Of a stretch of 11,937 nucleotides of DNA, positions 5,076 through 11,892 are shown in pieces (the stretch's first letter is position 1; every line of letters begins with the position of its first letter). A program made the position numbers and the translations under genes. Location: NCBI GenBank assembly GCA_049646245.1, contig JBARVL010000053.1, positions 1 through 11,937 on the forward strand. Reading direction: 5' to 3'. The stretch is from Crinalium sp049646245. Its GTDB lineage: Bacteria; Cyanobacteriota; Cyanobacteriia; Cyanobacteriales; PCC-9333. Below the pieces are notes generated by a model, which had not been told where the DNA came from, did no database searches, and was given only the letters and a program-made list of their open reading frames with translations.

Positions 5076-6641
5076 ATGCTTGCCAAGGTTGTAGCGACTG
5101 GCAGTAACCCTAGTGGTTTGTTGAGCTATCTCATGGATTCTGAGAAAGAATACTCACTCTATGGGGGAAATATAGCAGGACAGACTTACGGGGAAATCAT
5201 GGCTGAGTGGAAAGCGATTAGCCAACAAAATCCTCGTACTGATAAAGACACCAAGCACGTTACGTTAAGTCCTCACCATAGCGATCGCCTAACACCAGAG
5301 CAATGGCTTGATATTGGCGAGTTCATGGTTAATGGGCTAGGTTACACTGATAATCTGTGGTTGATGATTAAGCATAAGCCCACAGAAAGCCAACAACAGA
5401 AGTATCCAGATGCCCAGCCTCACGTTCATCTGATGATTCATACGTTTGAATGTGACAACTTTACAAGAGTTAATGATTGGCAAGACCAAACAAAGGCTGA
5501 GGCATTAACTAGAGATATTGAGTCTCTGTGGGATTTGTACCAGGTAGCGCCAAGCCAAGAAGCATCACAATCGGCACCTACTACCGGGCAAAAGCGACGC
5601 ATGATGCGGGAGCAAGAAGATTTTGAAAAAGGGTTACGAGCTACGCCACCAGATGAACCGACTCTTCAAAAGTTAGAACGGATAGTGATTGATGCAACAA
5701 GCGATCGCCCTGATGTCATTACCTTTGTAGGCAGATTGCAACACGCTGATGTTGACGTTCACCCCACCATTATCGGGGATGAGATGAAGGGCTTTGCATT
5801 TGAATATGAGGGATTTCGCTGTCGCGGTAGCCAGTTGAAAAACTGTAGCTGGAAAAAACTGCAATCTCTGCGGGGCGTGACGTTTAATTCTGAACAAGAT
5901 TTACCTATATTACAAGCTGTAGCAGCAGGTGAAGTAGTGCAGTTGGAACCATTTCAGTTGCAAATCCAAGCACCTCAACTTGTCCCGACTCGCAGCAAGC
6001 TGTCAGCAGCTTCAGGCTCTGCTACCGCATCGGATTCTATAGATACCGGAAAGAGCAATATCTCTAACGAAAGGAATACATCAAAAGTTAAGGAGATTGA
6101 CAATATTGAATTAAGCACGGCAGCTTATGTGGATGACTCAAAAGAACTGGAGAAGGTAGAGGATGACCCAGCATCGCAACAATGGCAAAGCGAATCAATT
6201 CAAGGAACCTCCCCCAGTAGACCCTCTAGCCGAATTACCGAAATTCTTGGAAGTCTTAGAAACTCTAGCCTCTCAATCGATCGCTCAGAATCAGACAATC
6301 GAGGAACTGCGGACAGAGATCGCGCAGTTGCAGCAGGGACAGGCACAAATCCTAACCCAACTTCAAAAGATGACGACGGTGTTGGAGACACAGACACAAA
6401 CTCACAGTCAATTAACCAAGAACTTGACGAGCAACTCCGACGCATTGCTTTCCTCCAGCAAGACACAGCAGCAAGATTGGGAGAGCTTGAAGCAGAACAT
6501 CAACGCCGAAAACCAAAAAGAATTCAAAAAATTGAGGCAGTGGATCAACAATCTAGTAGACGGGCTCAACAATCTGAATCAAACAAGCAAGGAGCATATC
6601 AACCAAGTCAAAAGCCAAGCCCTGGTATCGAACTCGACTAA
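5076..6641 (+). CDS. Relaxase/mobilisation nuclease
   Basis: A 521-aa DNA-nicking relaxase that would cut oriT and lead transfer of a plasmid or integrative element. The N-terminal 160 residues resemble the relaxase/mobilisation nuclease family (Pfam PF03432 type). Visible motifs are GLLSYLMD near residues 14-21 with candidate nucleophile Tyr18, HVTLSPHH at 61-68, and the metal-binding histidines H100 and H116-x-H118 (HVHLMIH). Residues about 170-280 are a further globular part. The tail from about 300 is low-complexity, rich in Ser, Asp, Gln and Glu, which suggests disorder, and its DNA also encodes the next gene in another frame. The start has no strong ribosome site. HIP1 octamers lie inside, so the gene is at home in a cyanobacterium. 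No coupling protein or type IV secretion gene is in view; it may be mobilisable only. Confidence 0.88.
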   Translation: MLAKVVATGSNPSGLLSYLMDSEKEYSLYGGNIAGQTYGEIMAEWKAISQQNPRTDKDTKHVTLSPHHSDRLTPEQWLDIGEFMVNGLGYTDNLWLMIKHKPTESQQQKYPDAQPHVHLMIHTFECDNFTRVNDWQDQTKAEALTRDIESLWDLYQVAPSQEASQSAPTTGQKRRMMREQEDFEKGLRATPPDEPTLQKLERIVIDATSDRPDVITFVGRLQHADVDVHPTIIGDEMKGFAFEYEGFRCRGSQLKNCSWKKLQSLRGVTFNSEQDLPILQAVAAGEVVQLEPFQLQIQAPQLVPTRSKLSAASGSATASDSIDTGKSNISNERNTSKVKEIDNIELSTAAYVDDSKELEKVEDDPASQQWQSESIQGTSPSRPSSRITEILGSLRNSSLSIDRSESDNRGTADRDRAVAAGTGTNPNPTSKDDDGVGDTDTNSQSINQELDEQLRRIAFLQQDTAARLGELEAEHQRRKPKRIQKIEAVDQQSSRRAQQSESNKQGAYQPSQKPSPGIELD

Positions 6642-6843
6642 CCTGGGTTGGGAAAAGCAATCGCTACTCGTTATGGGTAAGTGTACTCTGACAGGTCTTG
6701 TTGCCGCTGCTATTCTTAGAATTGTTCCACCTGAGCCAGTATACACTTCTGCTACTACAGCCTATATTCTTGAACGAGTGGGATGGTTGCAAACAAAGTT
6801 AGAGCGGATTGAAAAGAAATTGGGGACAACTCCTGCTCGGTAA
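6163..6843 (+). CDS. Coiled-coil membrane mobilisation protein overlapping the relaxase gene
   Basis: A 226-aa protein read in a different frame from the relaxase and overlapping its last 479 bp. Residues about 30-155 are rich in Q, L, E and T with heptad-like spacing (coiled coil). Residues about 165-187 form a hydrophobic segment (LTGLVAAAILRIV), and a basic amphipathic tail (LERIEKKL) follows. The ATG has GGAG and AAGG 6-10 bases upstream, and the frame runs 202 bp past the relaxase stop, so this is not a shadow. ColE1-type plasmids also encode small Mob proteins (MbeB/MbeD) inside the relaxase gene in another frame; a similar accessory role here, perhaps tethering the relaxosome to the membrane, is inferred from position and shape only. 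Confidence 0.8.
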   Translation: MTQHRNNGKANQFKEPPPVDPLAELPKFLEVLETLASQSIAQNQTIEELRTEIAQLQQGQAQILTQLQKMTTVLETQTQTHSQLTKNLTSNSDALLSSSKTQQQDWESLKQNINAENQKEFKKLRQWINNLVDGLNNLNQTSKEHINQVKSQALVSNSTNLGWEKQSLLVMGKCTLTGLVAAAILRIVPPEPVYTSATTAYILERVGWLQTKLERIEKKLGTTPAR

Positions 6844-6861
6844 GTTGTCTATTTTTTCGGG

Positions 6862-7287
6862 TTACAAAATACCAGTTCCATAAACGCTTCTTTTCAGGAT
6901 AGTCAGCACCGACTGATCGGCCATGTGAACGTTCCCTAGTCTGTCAAAACGGTCAATTGATACCAGCAATGCACCATCACTTATGCCTAAACTTTGATTA
7001 CGCTTGTTGACCCAATCGGCTACAACTTTAATGCCAGATTCTGGAAGATAAACAATTCTATCTTTGCGCCCCTTCCCCTGTCGCACCTTCAAACCGCCCG
7101 ATTCATTGTCAAAGTCAGCAACAGTCAAATTAACAATCTCGCCACGTCTTAAACCACAACGAGCGATCGCAATTAATGCAGCATCACGATAACCTGCTGC
7201 CGAGTCATCATCTAAACAAATGTGCATCAAGGCGGCGATTTCAGTTGGCTTTAGGCGGAAATATAGGGTTCGTGCAACCAAGTACAA
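6862..7287 (-). pseudogene. Tyrosine recombinase (phage integrase) fragment
   Basis: The 141-residue open stretch matches the first half of the catalytic domain of tyrosine recombinases. It has the GLRRGEIVNL block carrying the first catalytic arginine (about residues 45-54) and the beta-hairpin lysine region GKGRKDR (about 75-81). The HxxR box and the nucleophilic tyrosine that should follow are absent; after a short unrelated tail (VYGTGIL) a stop comes. There is no N-terminal core-binding domain, and the only start available is TTG, with an in-frame stop 18 bases upstream of it. It is a remnant, convergent with the mob genes, and probably once mobilised this region. A HIP1 site at 7163 shows long residence in a cyanobacterium. 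Confidence 0.82.
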
Positions 7288-7288
7288 C
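7252..7288 (-). repeat. 37-bp inverted repeat, left arm
   Basis: This segment matches 7623-7659 on the opposite strand at 35 of 37 positions. It encodes the LVARTLYF start of the integrase fragment, so the other arm is a second copy of the same coding piece lying in inverse orientation. Confidence 0.85.
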
Positions 7289-7312
7289 CTAGTAGCCTGT
7301 CACATTTGTCAA

Positions 7313-7331
7313 CCCCTTTTTGGGGCTTTTT
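7313..7331 (+). terminator. Weak terminator-like hairpin
   Basis: CCCC-TTTTT-GGGG followed by CTTTTT on the plus strand. The stem is only 4 bp, so it is a poor candidate. It could end plus-strand readthrough from the mob genes. Confidence 0.25.
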
Positions 7332-7622
7332 CAATAAGTAATACAAATCATAACTTTGCCGAGAAAGATACAAAGTAGGCAAAGTATCATCGAAATATAT
7401 ACCCAAGCATGAGGTATTAACCCATGCCACTCATCACCACTAAACTTCCCTTTTCGGCAAAGATATCTTCTCGCTCTCTACCTCAGACTAAACAAAACTA
7501 TTTGTCAACTGTTCTTAAATCAATATATTTGGAAAGCTTATTAATAAGGCAAAAAAGTGGGAATGAGAAGAGAGAAAGACTTATAGCCTGGAAGGTATAC
7601 AGAGCAATAGTTTCAGCGATGC
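7332..7622. other. Gene-less stretch between inverted repeat arms
   Basis: Nothing with recognisable coding potential is seen. A 97-codon plus-strand frame (7424-7717) has no ribosome site, no recognised family, and its end runs into the 84-bp tandem repeat. The stretch is probably scar sequence between the integrase fragment and its duplicated piece. Confidence 0.5.
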
Positions 7623-7659
7623 GTTGTCCTTGGTTGCACGAACCCTATATTTCTGCCTA
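7623..7659 (+). repeat. 37-bp inverted repeat, right arm
   Basis: The counterpart of 7252-7288 (35/37 identical). In the matching frame it reads LVARTLYFC, but the frame closes shortly after, so it is a non-functional copy of the integrase piece. Confidence 0.85.
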
Positions 7660-7685
7660 CCCGACTACGAGTAGATATAGCGTCG

Positions 7686-7853
7686 CTGACTTATTCTGCG
7701 CGAGTAAATATACTTAGTTGTCACATTTTTTCCTGAACTGGACACTAAATAGATGAGTTGTGGCAATCCCTGACTTATTCTGCGTGAGTAAATATACTTA
7801 GTTGTCACATTTTTTCCTGAACTGGACACTAAATAGATGAGTCGTGGCAATCC
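7686..7853 (+). repeat. Two-copy 84-bp tandem repeat
   Basis: Copies are at 7686-7769 and 7770-7853 and differ at only two positions (C/T at unit base 16; T/C near unit base 74). Each holds TTGTCACATTTTTTCC and GAACTGGACAC. High identity means recent duplication. The repeat is not coding on any convincing frame; it may be a regulatory or mobile-element-end sequence upstream of the sigma-like gene. Confidence 0.9.
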
Positions 7854-7864
7854 CTGCTTTATCT

Positions 7865-7895
7865 CTGTGGCTGAAGTATAACCTCCACAGGTTAT
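7865..7895 (+). other. Two mutually exclusive hairpins
   Basis: CTGTGG/CCACAG (7865-7890) and ATAACCT/AGGTTAT (7878-7895, loop CCAC) share bases, so only one can form. If this is in the leader of the sigma-like gene it could act as a switch; no transcript start is known. Confidence 0.3.
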
Positions 7896-8022
7896 CTACG
7901 CTTCTGGCAAGGTAGTCCCGATGAAAAATTTTTCCTGATTCTCACTAAATCAAATTTTTTCTAAATTACCTCAAACCAATCGAGGCAAGCGTTATTTAAT
8001 TAACTCACTAAAGGTAGGTTTA

Positions 8023-8048
8023 AATCCTTGCCTGCACAGGCAAGGATT
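8023..8048 (+). promoter_or_regulatory. Perfect 12-bp inverted repeat upstream of the sigma-like gene
   Basis: AATCCTTGCCTG and its exact complement are separated by CA. It lies 52 bp before the sigma-like start and has no T-run, so an operator is more likely than a terminator. A dimeric regulator binding here, possibly the downstream system itself, is inferred. Confidence 0.45.
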
Positions 8049-8100
8049 ATTCGAGCTTCGTTTTTAACAGATGCGTAAATTTATATAAATAGGAGAAGTT

Positions 8101-8757
8101 ATGACAATCTTTGAAAAAAGTAATGCTTGCCAACCAGCTGCAACTACCTCCCCTGTAATGCAGGAATGTGATTCAAGGATTCATGCAGAGCGAGAAATAG
8201 TCGATGATTTCATTAATACTCTGTTTAAATCAGAAGAGAAGAAAGCTTATCTTGTCCTCGCTTTCATACGGCGAACACTCAATCAGTTTAATTTAAATCA
8301 TTACTATGATGAGGTCGATGTAATTTTAAAGGCGCGTGATATTAGACTTAAAAAAATCACATCAGGAGTACAAGTTACCAATGAACAAGCTTTCTTCAGA
8401 AGCATTTGTTTCAACGTGATAAGAGGCTTGTCTAAAAAGACAAAACGTCAAGAAAAAAATATAAATAAGCTTAAAGATAGAAGTGTATTTACTGACTCAA
8501 AAGAATATTTAATACCGGAGTTAACAACTGATAAAAATGTGGAAGCTTTATTTAAGGCATTGAGCGAATTATCCAAACTAGAATATAAAATTCTTATTCT
8601 AAGAGAAGTTAAGGAATTATCATGGAAAGATATTGGACAAATTTTAGTAAAGAGTAATGAGGAAATTGACGATACAAATTTGGTGAGTCGGGTGCGAAAA
8701 AAGGGTGAAAGGGCTTTAAAAAAATTACGCAATTCTTTCTTTAATTCTATAAAGTAA
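8101..8757 (+). CDS. Sigma-70/ECF-like RNA polymerase sigma factor
   Basis: A 218-aa protein likely to direct RNA polymerase to a small regulon. Region 2 spans about residues 40-115, including DEVDVILKARDIRLKK and a basic stretch after AFFRSICFNVIRGLSKK. Region 4 spans about 150-212 with the helix-turn-helix LSELSKLEYKILILREV then SWKDIGQIL and VSRVRKKGERALKKLR. Lengths and order match two-domain sigma factors of cyanobacteria; no region 1 or 3. The start is well placed: AGGAG five bases before ATG. No anti-sigma gene is adjacent. The next gene, 51 bp on in the same direction, encodes a GTPase/TPR protein, so the two may form an operon. The gene is AT-rich with no HIP1 site, unlike the mob region. 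Confidence 0.82.
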   Translation: MTIFEKSNACQPAATTSPVMQECDSRIHAEREIVDDFINTLFKSEEKKAYLVLAFIRRTLNQFNLNHYYDEVDVILKARDIRLKKITSGVQVTNEQAFFRSICFNVIRGLSKKTKRQEKNINKLKDRSVFTDSKEYLIPELTTDKNVEALFKALSELSKLEYKILILREVKELSWKDIGQILVKSNEEIDDTNLVSRVRKKGERALKKLRNSFFNSIK

Positions 8758-8808
8758 GTATTTAAAAGTTAATAGTTTCAAAACCTATATTAAAATGGTT
8801 CAATAAAT

Positions 8809-11148
8809 ATGAAACCGCTTCAACCTAAAATCACAAAAGAACGAAAAAACGATCACCTAGTTTTTGCACGGTTTCAATTGGGTCAATCTATAATACTTGA
8901 TGAGAAACTTATCAATATAGTTCTAGAATATGTCAAATTAAGCACTCGAACTGAACTTTCGGAAAAGGAAGCAGAGCGCATGGATGAAATACTTGCATTA
9001 ATAGAACGAAATGAAACTTTAACTTTATTAGTCAATATAATTGATGAAATTATCCTTGAAGAACAAAATTTTTTGACTGAAGATAATTTTTATCATTATA
9101 AAAATCAAATACACAGAGTAAAAGAATTTTTAGAGGTCGCTCTTGAAAATGGAAATAATCAGGAGTGCCTTGAGCCTGATGCAGATTTGAATGATAAGTG
9201 TCTAACAATTACTGCACCAACTCTAGAACAACAACAGATAATTAAAGAGTATGCTAACTTAGCAAATCGTTCAGAATTATCCGATTCGGAAGCAGAACGC
9301 ATAGGAGAAATTTTAGAACTTTCTGAATCAGATGAAGTTCTTAGCTTTTTTATTAATGAGATTGATTATCTTAATTTTCAAGAATTAAATTTGTTGAGTA
9401 AAGATAATATTAGTAAATATGAAAATCAGATAGCAAGAATAATAGAATTATTAGACATTGAATTTGATACTCAGCAGCGACCAATTGAAAAAGACATAAG
9501 TGAGGATATAGAAAATAGAAGCGACTATTTAGATCGTTGGGATGAACTAAAACAACTTCAAAAAGTAGGTGATTCATACACTTGTCATCTATTACCTTTT
9601 ACCTTGTCTGCTAGAAATTTTCTAACAAACGATGAGTTCCTAAAATCGTTTCCTAAAAGGTTATTAAAAAAATCCACTAACTTCCAAATACTTGTCTTAG
9701 GAGCGTCTGGAGTAGGAAAAAGTAAATTAATTAATTTACTTTTTGAAGACAAAAATATTAGTTGTACGAATGATACTGTTTCAAACAGCATAACGCTTAT
9801 AGATACACCAGGAGTTGGAGAGTACAAAAATAGTGATGTGTATTTAAATACTTGTTCAGTATTAGGTATTAATCGGTACGTATGTGATCGTTTTAGGGAA
9901 ATAATAACTCTTAATAACCTTGGAACAAATTACAGAGATAAAGGAGAGTACGAAAAAGCTTTGGCATTTTATCAGCAGGCATTAACTATTAGTCAAAAAA
10001 TAAATAATAACTCAAAGAAAGGACAGATTTTGAACAATCTCGGTTTAGTCTGTTCCTTTAGTAATCGGTATGCTGAAGCATTGGAATACTTTGAGCAAGC
10101 ATTAGCTATTAATCGTGATGTAAGTAACTGTTCTGAGGAAGTAATTAATCCTAACAGTATTGGAACAGTTTCTAAGGATGAAAGAGGTTATGAAAAAACT
10201 TTAGCATTGTATCAACAAGCTTTATGTTTAAGGGTCTGTATACCTACTCTAGATATTACCTGGAGAATGGGAGATAAATCGGATAATTATTTATTAGAAG
10301 ATTTTGCAGAATCATCTTGTGATAAAACTTTATCCGAAAAAGATGTAGTGACACTTGAGGAATTATTTGAGAATCAGAAAAATAATTGGATAGATGCTGT
10401 TATTTATGTGTTCAGTTCACAGATTTTTTTTGATACTAATGAACAGAAATATTTAAGGAAATTTTTAGAATACCAAAAAAGAATTAAAAAAATAAACAAA
10501 ATTATTTTTGTGCTTAATATTGAAGAATCTACATATGAAATATATAAACCTAATAGAGAATTTCTTCAATATTTTCAGAAGAAGCTAACTGAGATTTATC
10601 AAGATTTTTATCCCGAAACTCCTCCTGTTTTTGAGGTAGATACCTTGAATGGAACTGGAATCAACAAACTTATTGAAGCCATAAATCAAATCTTACCCTG
10701 GGGTCAGTTTAGTAATATGCAATTAAGTCAAAAACATATTGACAAAAGTCCCAAAGATTTTTCTAATCTAGATAATATAACAGTACAACAAAAACACATA
10801 ATCAAAGAATATGCTAAGTTAGCAAGTCGAACAGAATTATCCGACTCGGAAGCAGAACGCATAGGAGAAATTTTAGAACTTTCTGAATCAGATGAAGTTC
10901 TTAGCTTTTTTATTAATGAGATTGATCATCTTAATTTTCAAGAATTAAATTTGTTGAGTAAAGATAATATTAGTAAATATGAAAATCAGATAGCAAGAAT
11001 ACTAGAATTAATAGAATGTAAGCCTGAGCAGCAAAAAATGGATGATTGCTATACAGGAACTTTAGATAGTCAATTAAAAATTAGTAATGTTAAGCAGATT
11101 CAGAAAAATTCGATACTCGTAGTTAAAGAGGTGCAAACAATATATTAA
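8809..11148 (+). CDS. GTPase with TPR repeats inserted in the G domain and flanking helical repeats
   Basis: A 779-aa multidomain protein; no gene name is recognised. Three copies of a roughly 72-residue helical domain (consensus ELSxSEAERIxEIL...NQIxRIxEL) lie at about 35-108, 143-215 and 663-735. Between copies 2 and 3 is a dynamin/Era-like G domain: P-loop GASGVGKS at 298-305, DTPG at 332-335, strand DAVIYVF near 529, and a G4 position reading LNIEES (569-574) instead of NKxD, so guanine specificity may be altered. Between G3 and the DAVIYVF strand, residues about 360-480 hold three TPR units of the 40-42 residue type (LNNLG...YEKALAFYQQAL). No signal peptide or membrane helix is seen. The start has no clear ribosome site. 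It follows the sigma-like gene and may be its partner; sensing through TPRs is inferred. Confidence 0.8.
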   Translation: MKPLQPKITKERKNDHLVFARFQLGQSIILDEKLINIVLEYVKLSTRTELSEKEAERMDEILALIERNETLTLLVNIIDEIILEEQNFLTEDNFYHYKNQIHRVKEFLEVALENGNNQECLEPDADLNDKCLTITAPTLEQQQIIKEYANLANRSELSDSEAERIGEILELSESDEVLSFFINEIDYLNFQELNLLSKDNISKYENQIARIIELLDIEFDTQQRPIEKDISEDIENRSDYLDRWDELKQLQKVGDSYTCHLLPFTLSARNFLTNDEFLKSFPKRLLKKSTNFQILVLGASGVGKSKLINLLFEDKNISCTNDTVSNSITLIDTPGVGEYKNSDVYLNTCSVLGINRYVCDRFREIITLNNLGTNYRDKGEYEKALAFYQQALTISQKINNNSKKGQILNNLGLVCSFSNRYAEALEYFEQALAINRDVSNCSEEVINPNSIGTVSKDERGYEKTLALYQQALCLRVCIPTLDITWRMGDKSDNYLLEDFAESSCDKTLSEKDVVTLEELFENQKNNWIDAVIYVFSSQIFFDTNEQKYLRKFLEYQKRIKKINKIIFVLNIEESTYEIYKPNREFLQYFQKKLTEIYQDFYPETPPVFEVDTLNGTGINKLIEAINQILPWGQFSNMQLSQKHIDKSPKDFSNLDNITVQQKHIIKEYAKLASRTELSDSEAERIGEILELSESDEVLSFFINEIDHLNFQELNLLSKDNISKYENQIARILELIECKPEQQKMDDCYTGTLDSQLKISNVKQIQKNSILVVKEVQTIY
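9278..9450 (+). repeat. Intragenic direct repeat, copy 1
   Basis: This copy is about 97% identical to 10838-11010, offset exactly 1560 bp (520 codons). It codes helical-domain copy 2. Synonymous sites are also conserved, which points to recent duplication or gene conversion. Confidence 0.92.
10838..11010 (+). repeat. Intragenic direct repeat, copy 2
   Basis: The partner of 9278-9450, with only a handful of base differences. It codes helical-domain copy 3 near the C-terminus. Recombination between the copies would delete the whole GTPase/TPR core while keeping the frame. Confidence 0.92.
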
Positions 11149-11350
11149 CAGATTAGATAATTGTCAAACCTTGAACAGCATGAAATAGCTAATAGTTATA
11201 GTAAAAATTCATTTTTCTACTGTGACTCAACCAATCCAATAATGAATCTGGTTTTTGGGTAATTTTACTTACTTTTGGTTTCTAATAACAATATTGTGAC
11301 AAATGTGATTTTATCCTAGCTTTTCAAAAAATAAAACAATGGGAACTAGA

Positions 11351-11382
11351 TAAACTCCTTAAGAGCAATTTGAAGGAGTTTA
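11351..11382. terminator. Candidate bidirectional terminator hairpin
   Basis: TAAACTCCTT and AAGGAGTTTA form a perfect 10-bp stem with a 12-nt loop, between the convergent ends of the GTPase gene and the small membrane protein gene. There is no T-run on either side, so Rho-independent action is uncertain. The rest of 11149-11413 shows no gene. Confidence 0.4.
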
Positions 11383-11413
11383 CTAAAGTAGATTAATTAG
11401 TTAGCTTTCTCAA

Positions 11414-11776
11414 TTAATTAAGCTTGGATTGTACCTTACTTATCAGCTTTCCATTCTTAAATGTGACAGTGATATAAGAGCCGTTAGAGTTTTGCCACAA
11501 AAAGGTTGCGGTCGTTTCAGAACGGTTAATTTCAATGCCGCGATCCAAAATTGCCTGTACATCCGTTAAAGACATTCCAGGTTTTAACTGTTCATAATCT
11601 ACGCGGGTAACATCCTGAAATTCTGTCTGAGCGTGTCTTTCTTTCTGTTCGGTAACAGAAATAGCTTTATTAATGCCGACTTCTAAACCATGGCCAAACG
11701 CTACTCCCACGGCAAAAGCTAGTGTTAATAATGGTCTGAAAAGGCTAGTATCAACTTTATTAACTTTATTAAACAT
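11414..11776 (-). CDS. Small membrane-anchored protein, BamE/DUF3862-like
   Basis: A 120-aa protein. A hydrophobic stretch (residues 13-30, PLLTLAFAVGVAFG) is a single membrane anchor or uncleaved signal; no lipobox cysteine is present. Residues about 58-118 (YEQLKPGMSLTDVQAIL ... FLWQN ... ITVTFKNGKLISKVQ) fit the small alpha/beta fold of SmpA/BamE and DUF3862 proteins, which in many cyanobacteria are short envelope proteins of unknown role. The start is strong: AGGAGG five bases before ATG (11787-11782). It is convergent with the GTPase gene, and a HIP1 site lies upstream at 11838. It is probably not part of the sigma/GTPase pair. Family membership is by pattern only. Confidence 0.78.
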   Translation of the reverse strand: MFNKVNKVDTSLFRPLLTLAFAVGVAFGHGLEVGINKAISVTEQKERHAQTEFQDVTRVDYEQLKPGMSLTDVQAILDRGIEINRSETTATFLWQNSNGSYITVTFKNGKLISKVQSKLN

Positions 11777-11876
11777 AAAGACCTCCTATGCACAGTTACA
11801 GAGGTCAAAACCCAGGGCAAACGCATCAAAATTTGGTGCGATCGCCACAAAATCTGGATCTTCTATGAAGTTGTCG

Positions 11877-11892
11877 ACAAGGCTTGCCTTGT
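11877..11892. repeat. Short perfect hairpin ACAAGGC-TT-GCCTTGT
   Basis: A 7-bp perfect stem beside the 10-bp palindrome TTGTCGACAA (11871-11880), which overlaps it. It may be an operator or a small cyanobacterial repeat; nothing else is seen in 11777-11937 apart from the leader of the minus-strand gene. Confidence 0.4.

Noticed and set aside
6200..6466. 88-codon minus-strand frame in the relaxase/coiled-coil overlap
   Set aside because: A third reading of the same stretch, with no start signal and low-complexity composition; two plus-strand genes already explain it.
7424..7717. 97-codon plus-strand frame
   Set aside because: No ribosome site and no recognisable family; it crosses one inverted repeat arm and ends in the tandem repeat.
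7665..7850. 61-codon minus-strand frame with an internally repeated peptide
   Set aside because: The peptide repeat only mirrors the 84-bp DNA tandem repeat.
7686..7853. Possible CRISPR array
   Set aside because: Units are continuous 84-bp copies with no spacer between them, and no cas gene is present.
11285..11310. TGACAAATGTGA word shared with 7299-7310
   Set aside because: A 12-base match in AT-rich DNA with no flanking similarity; likely chance.
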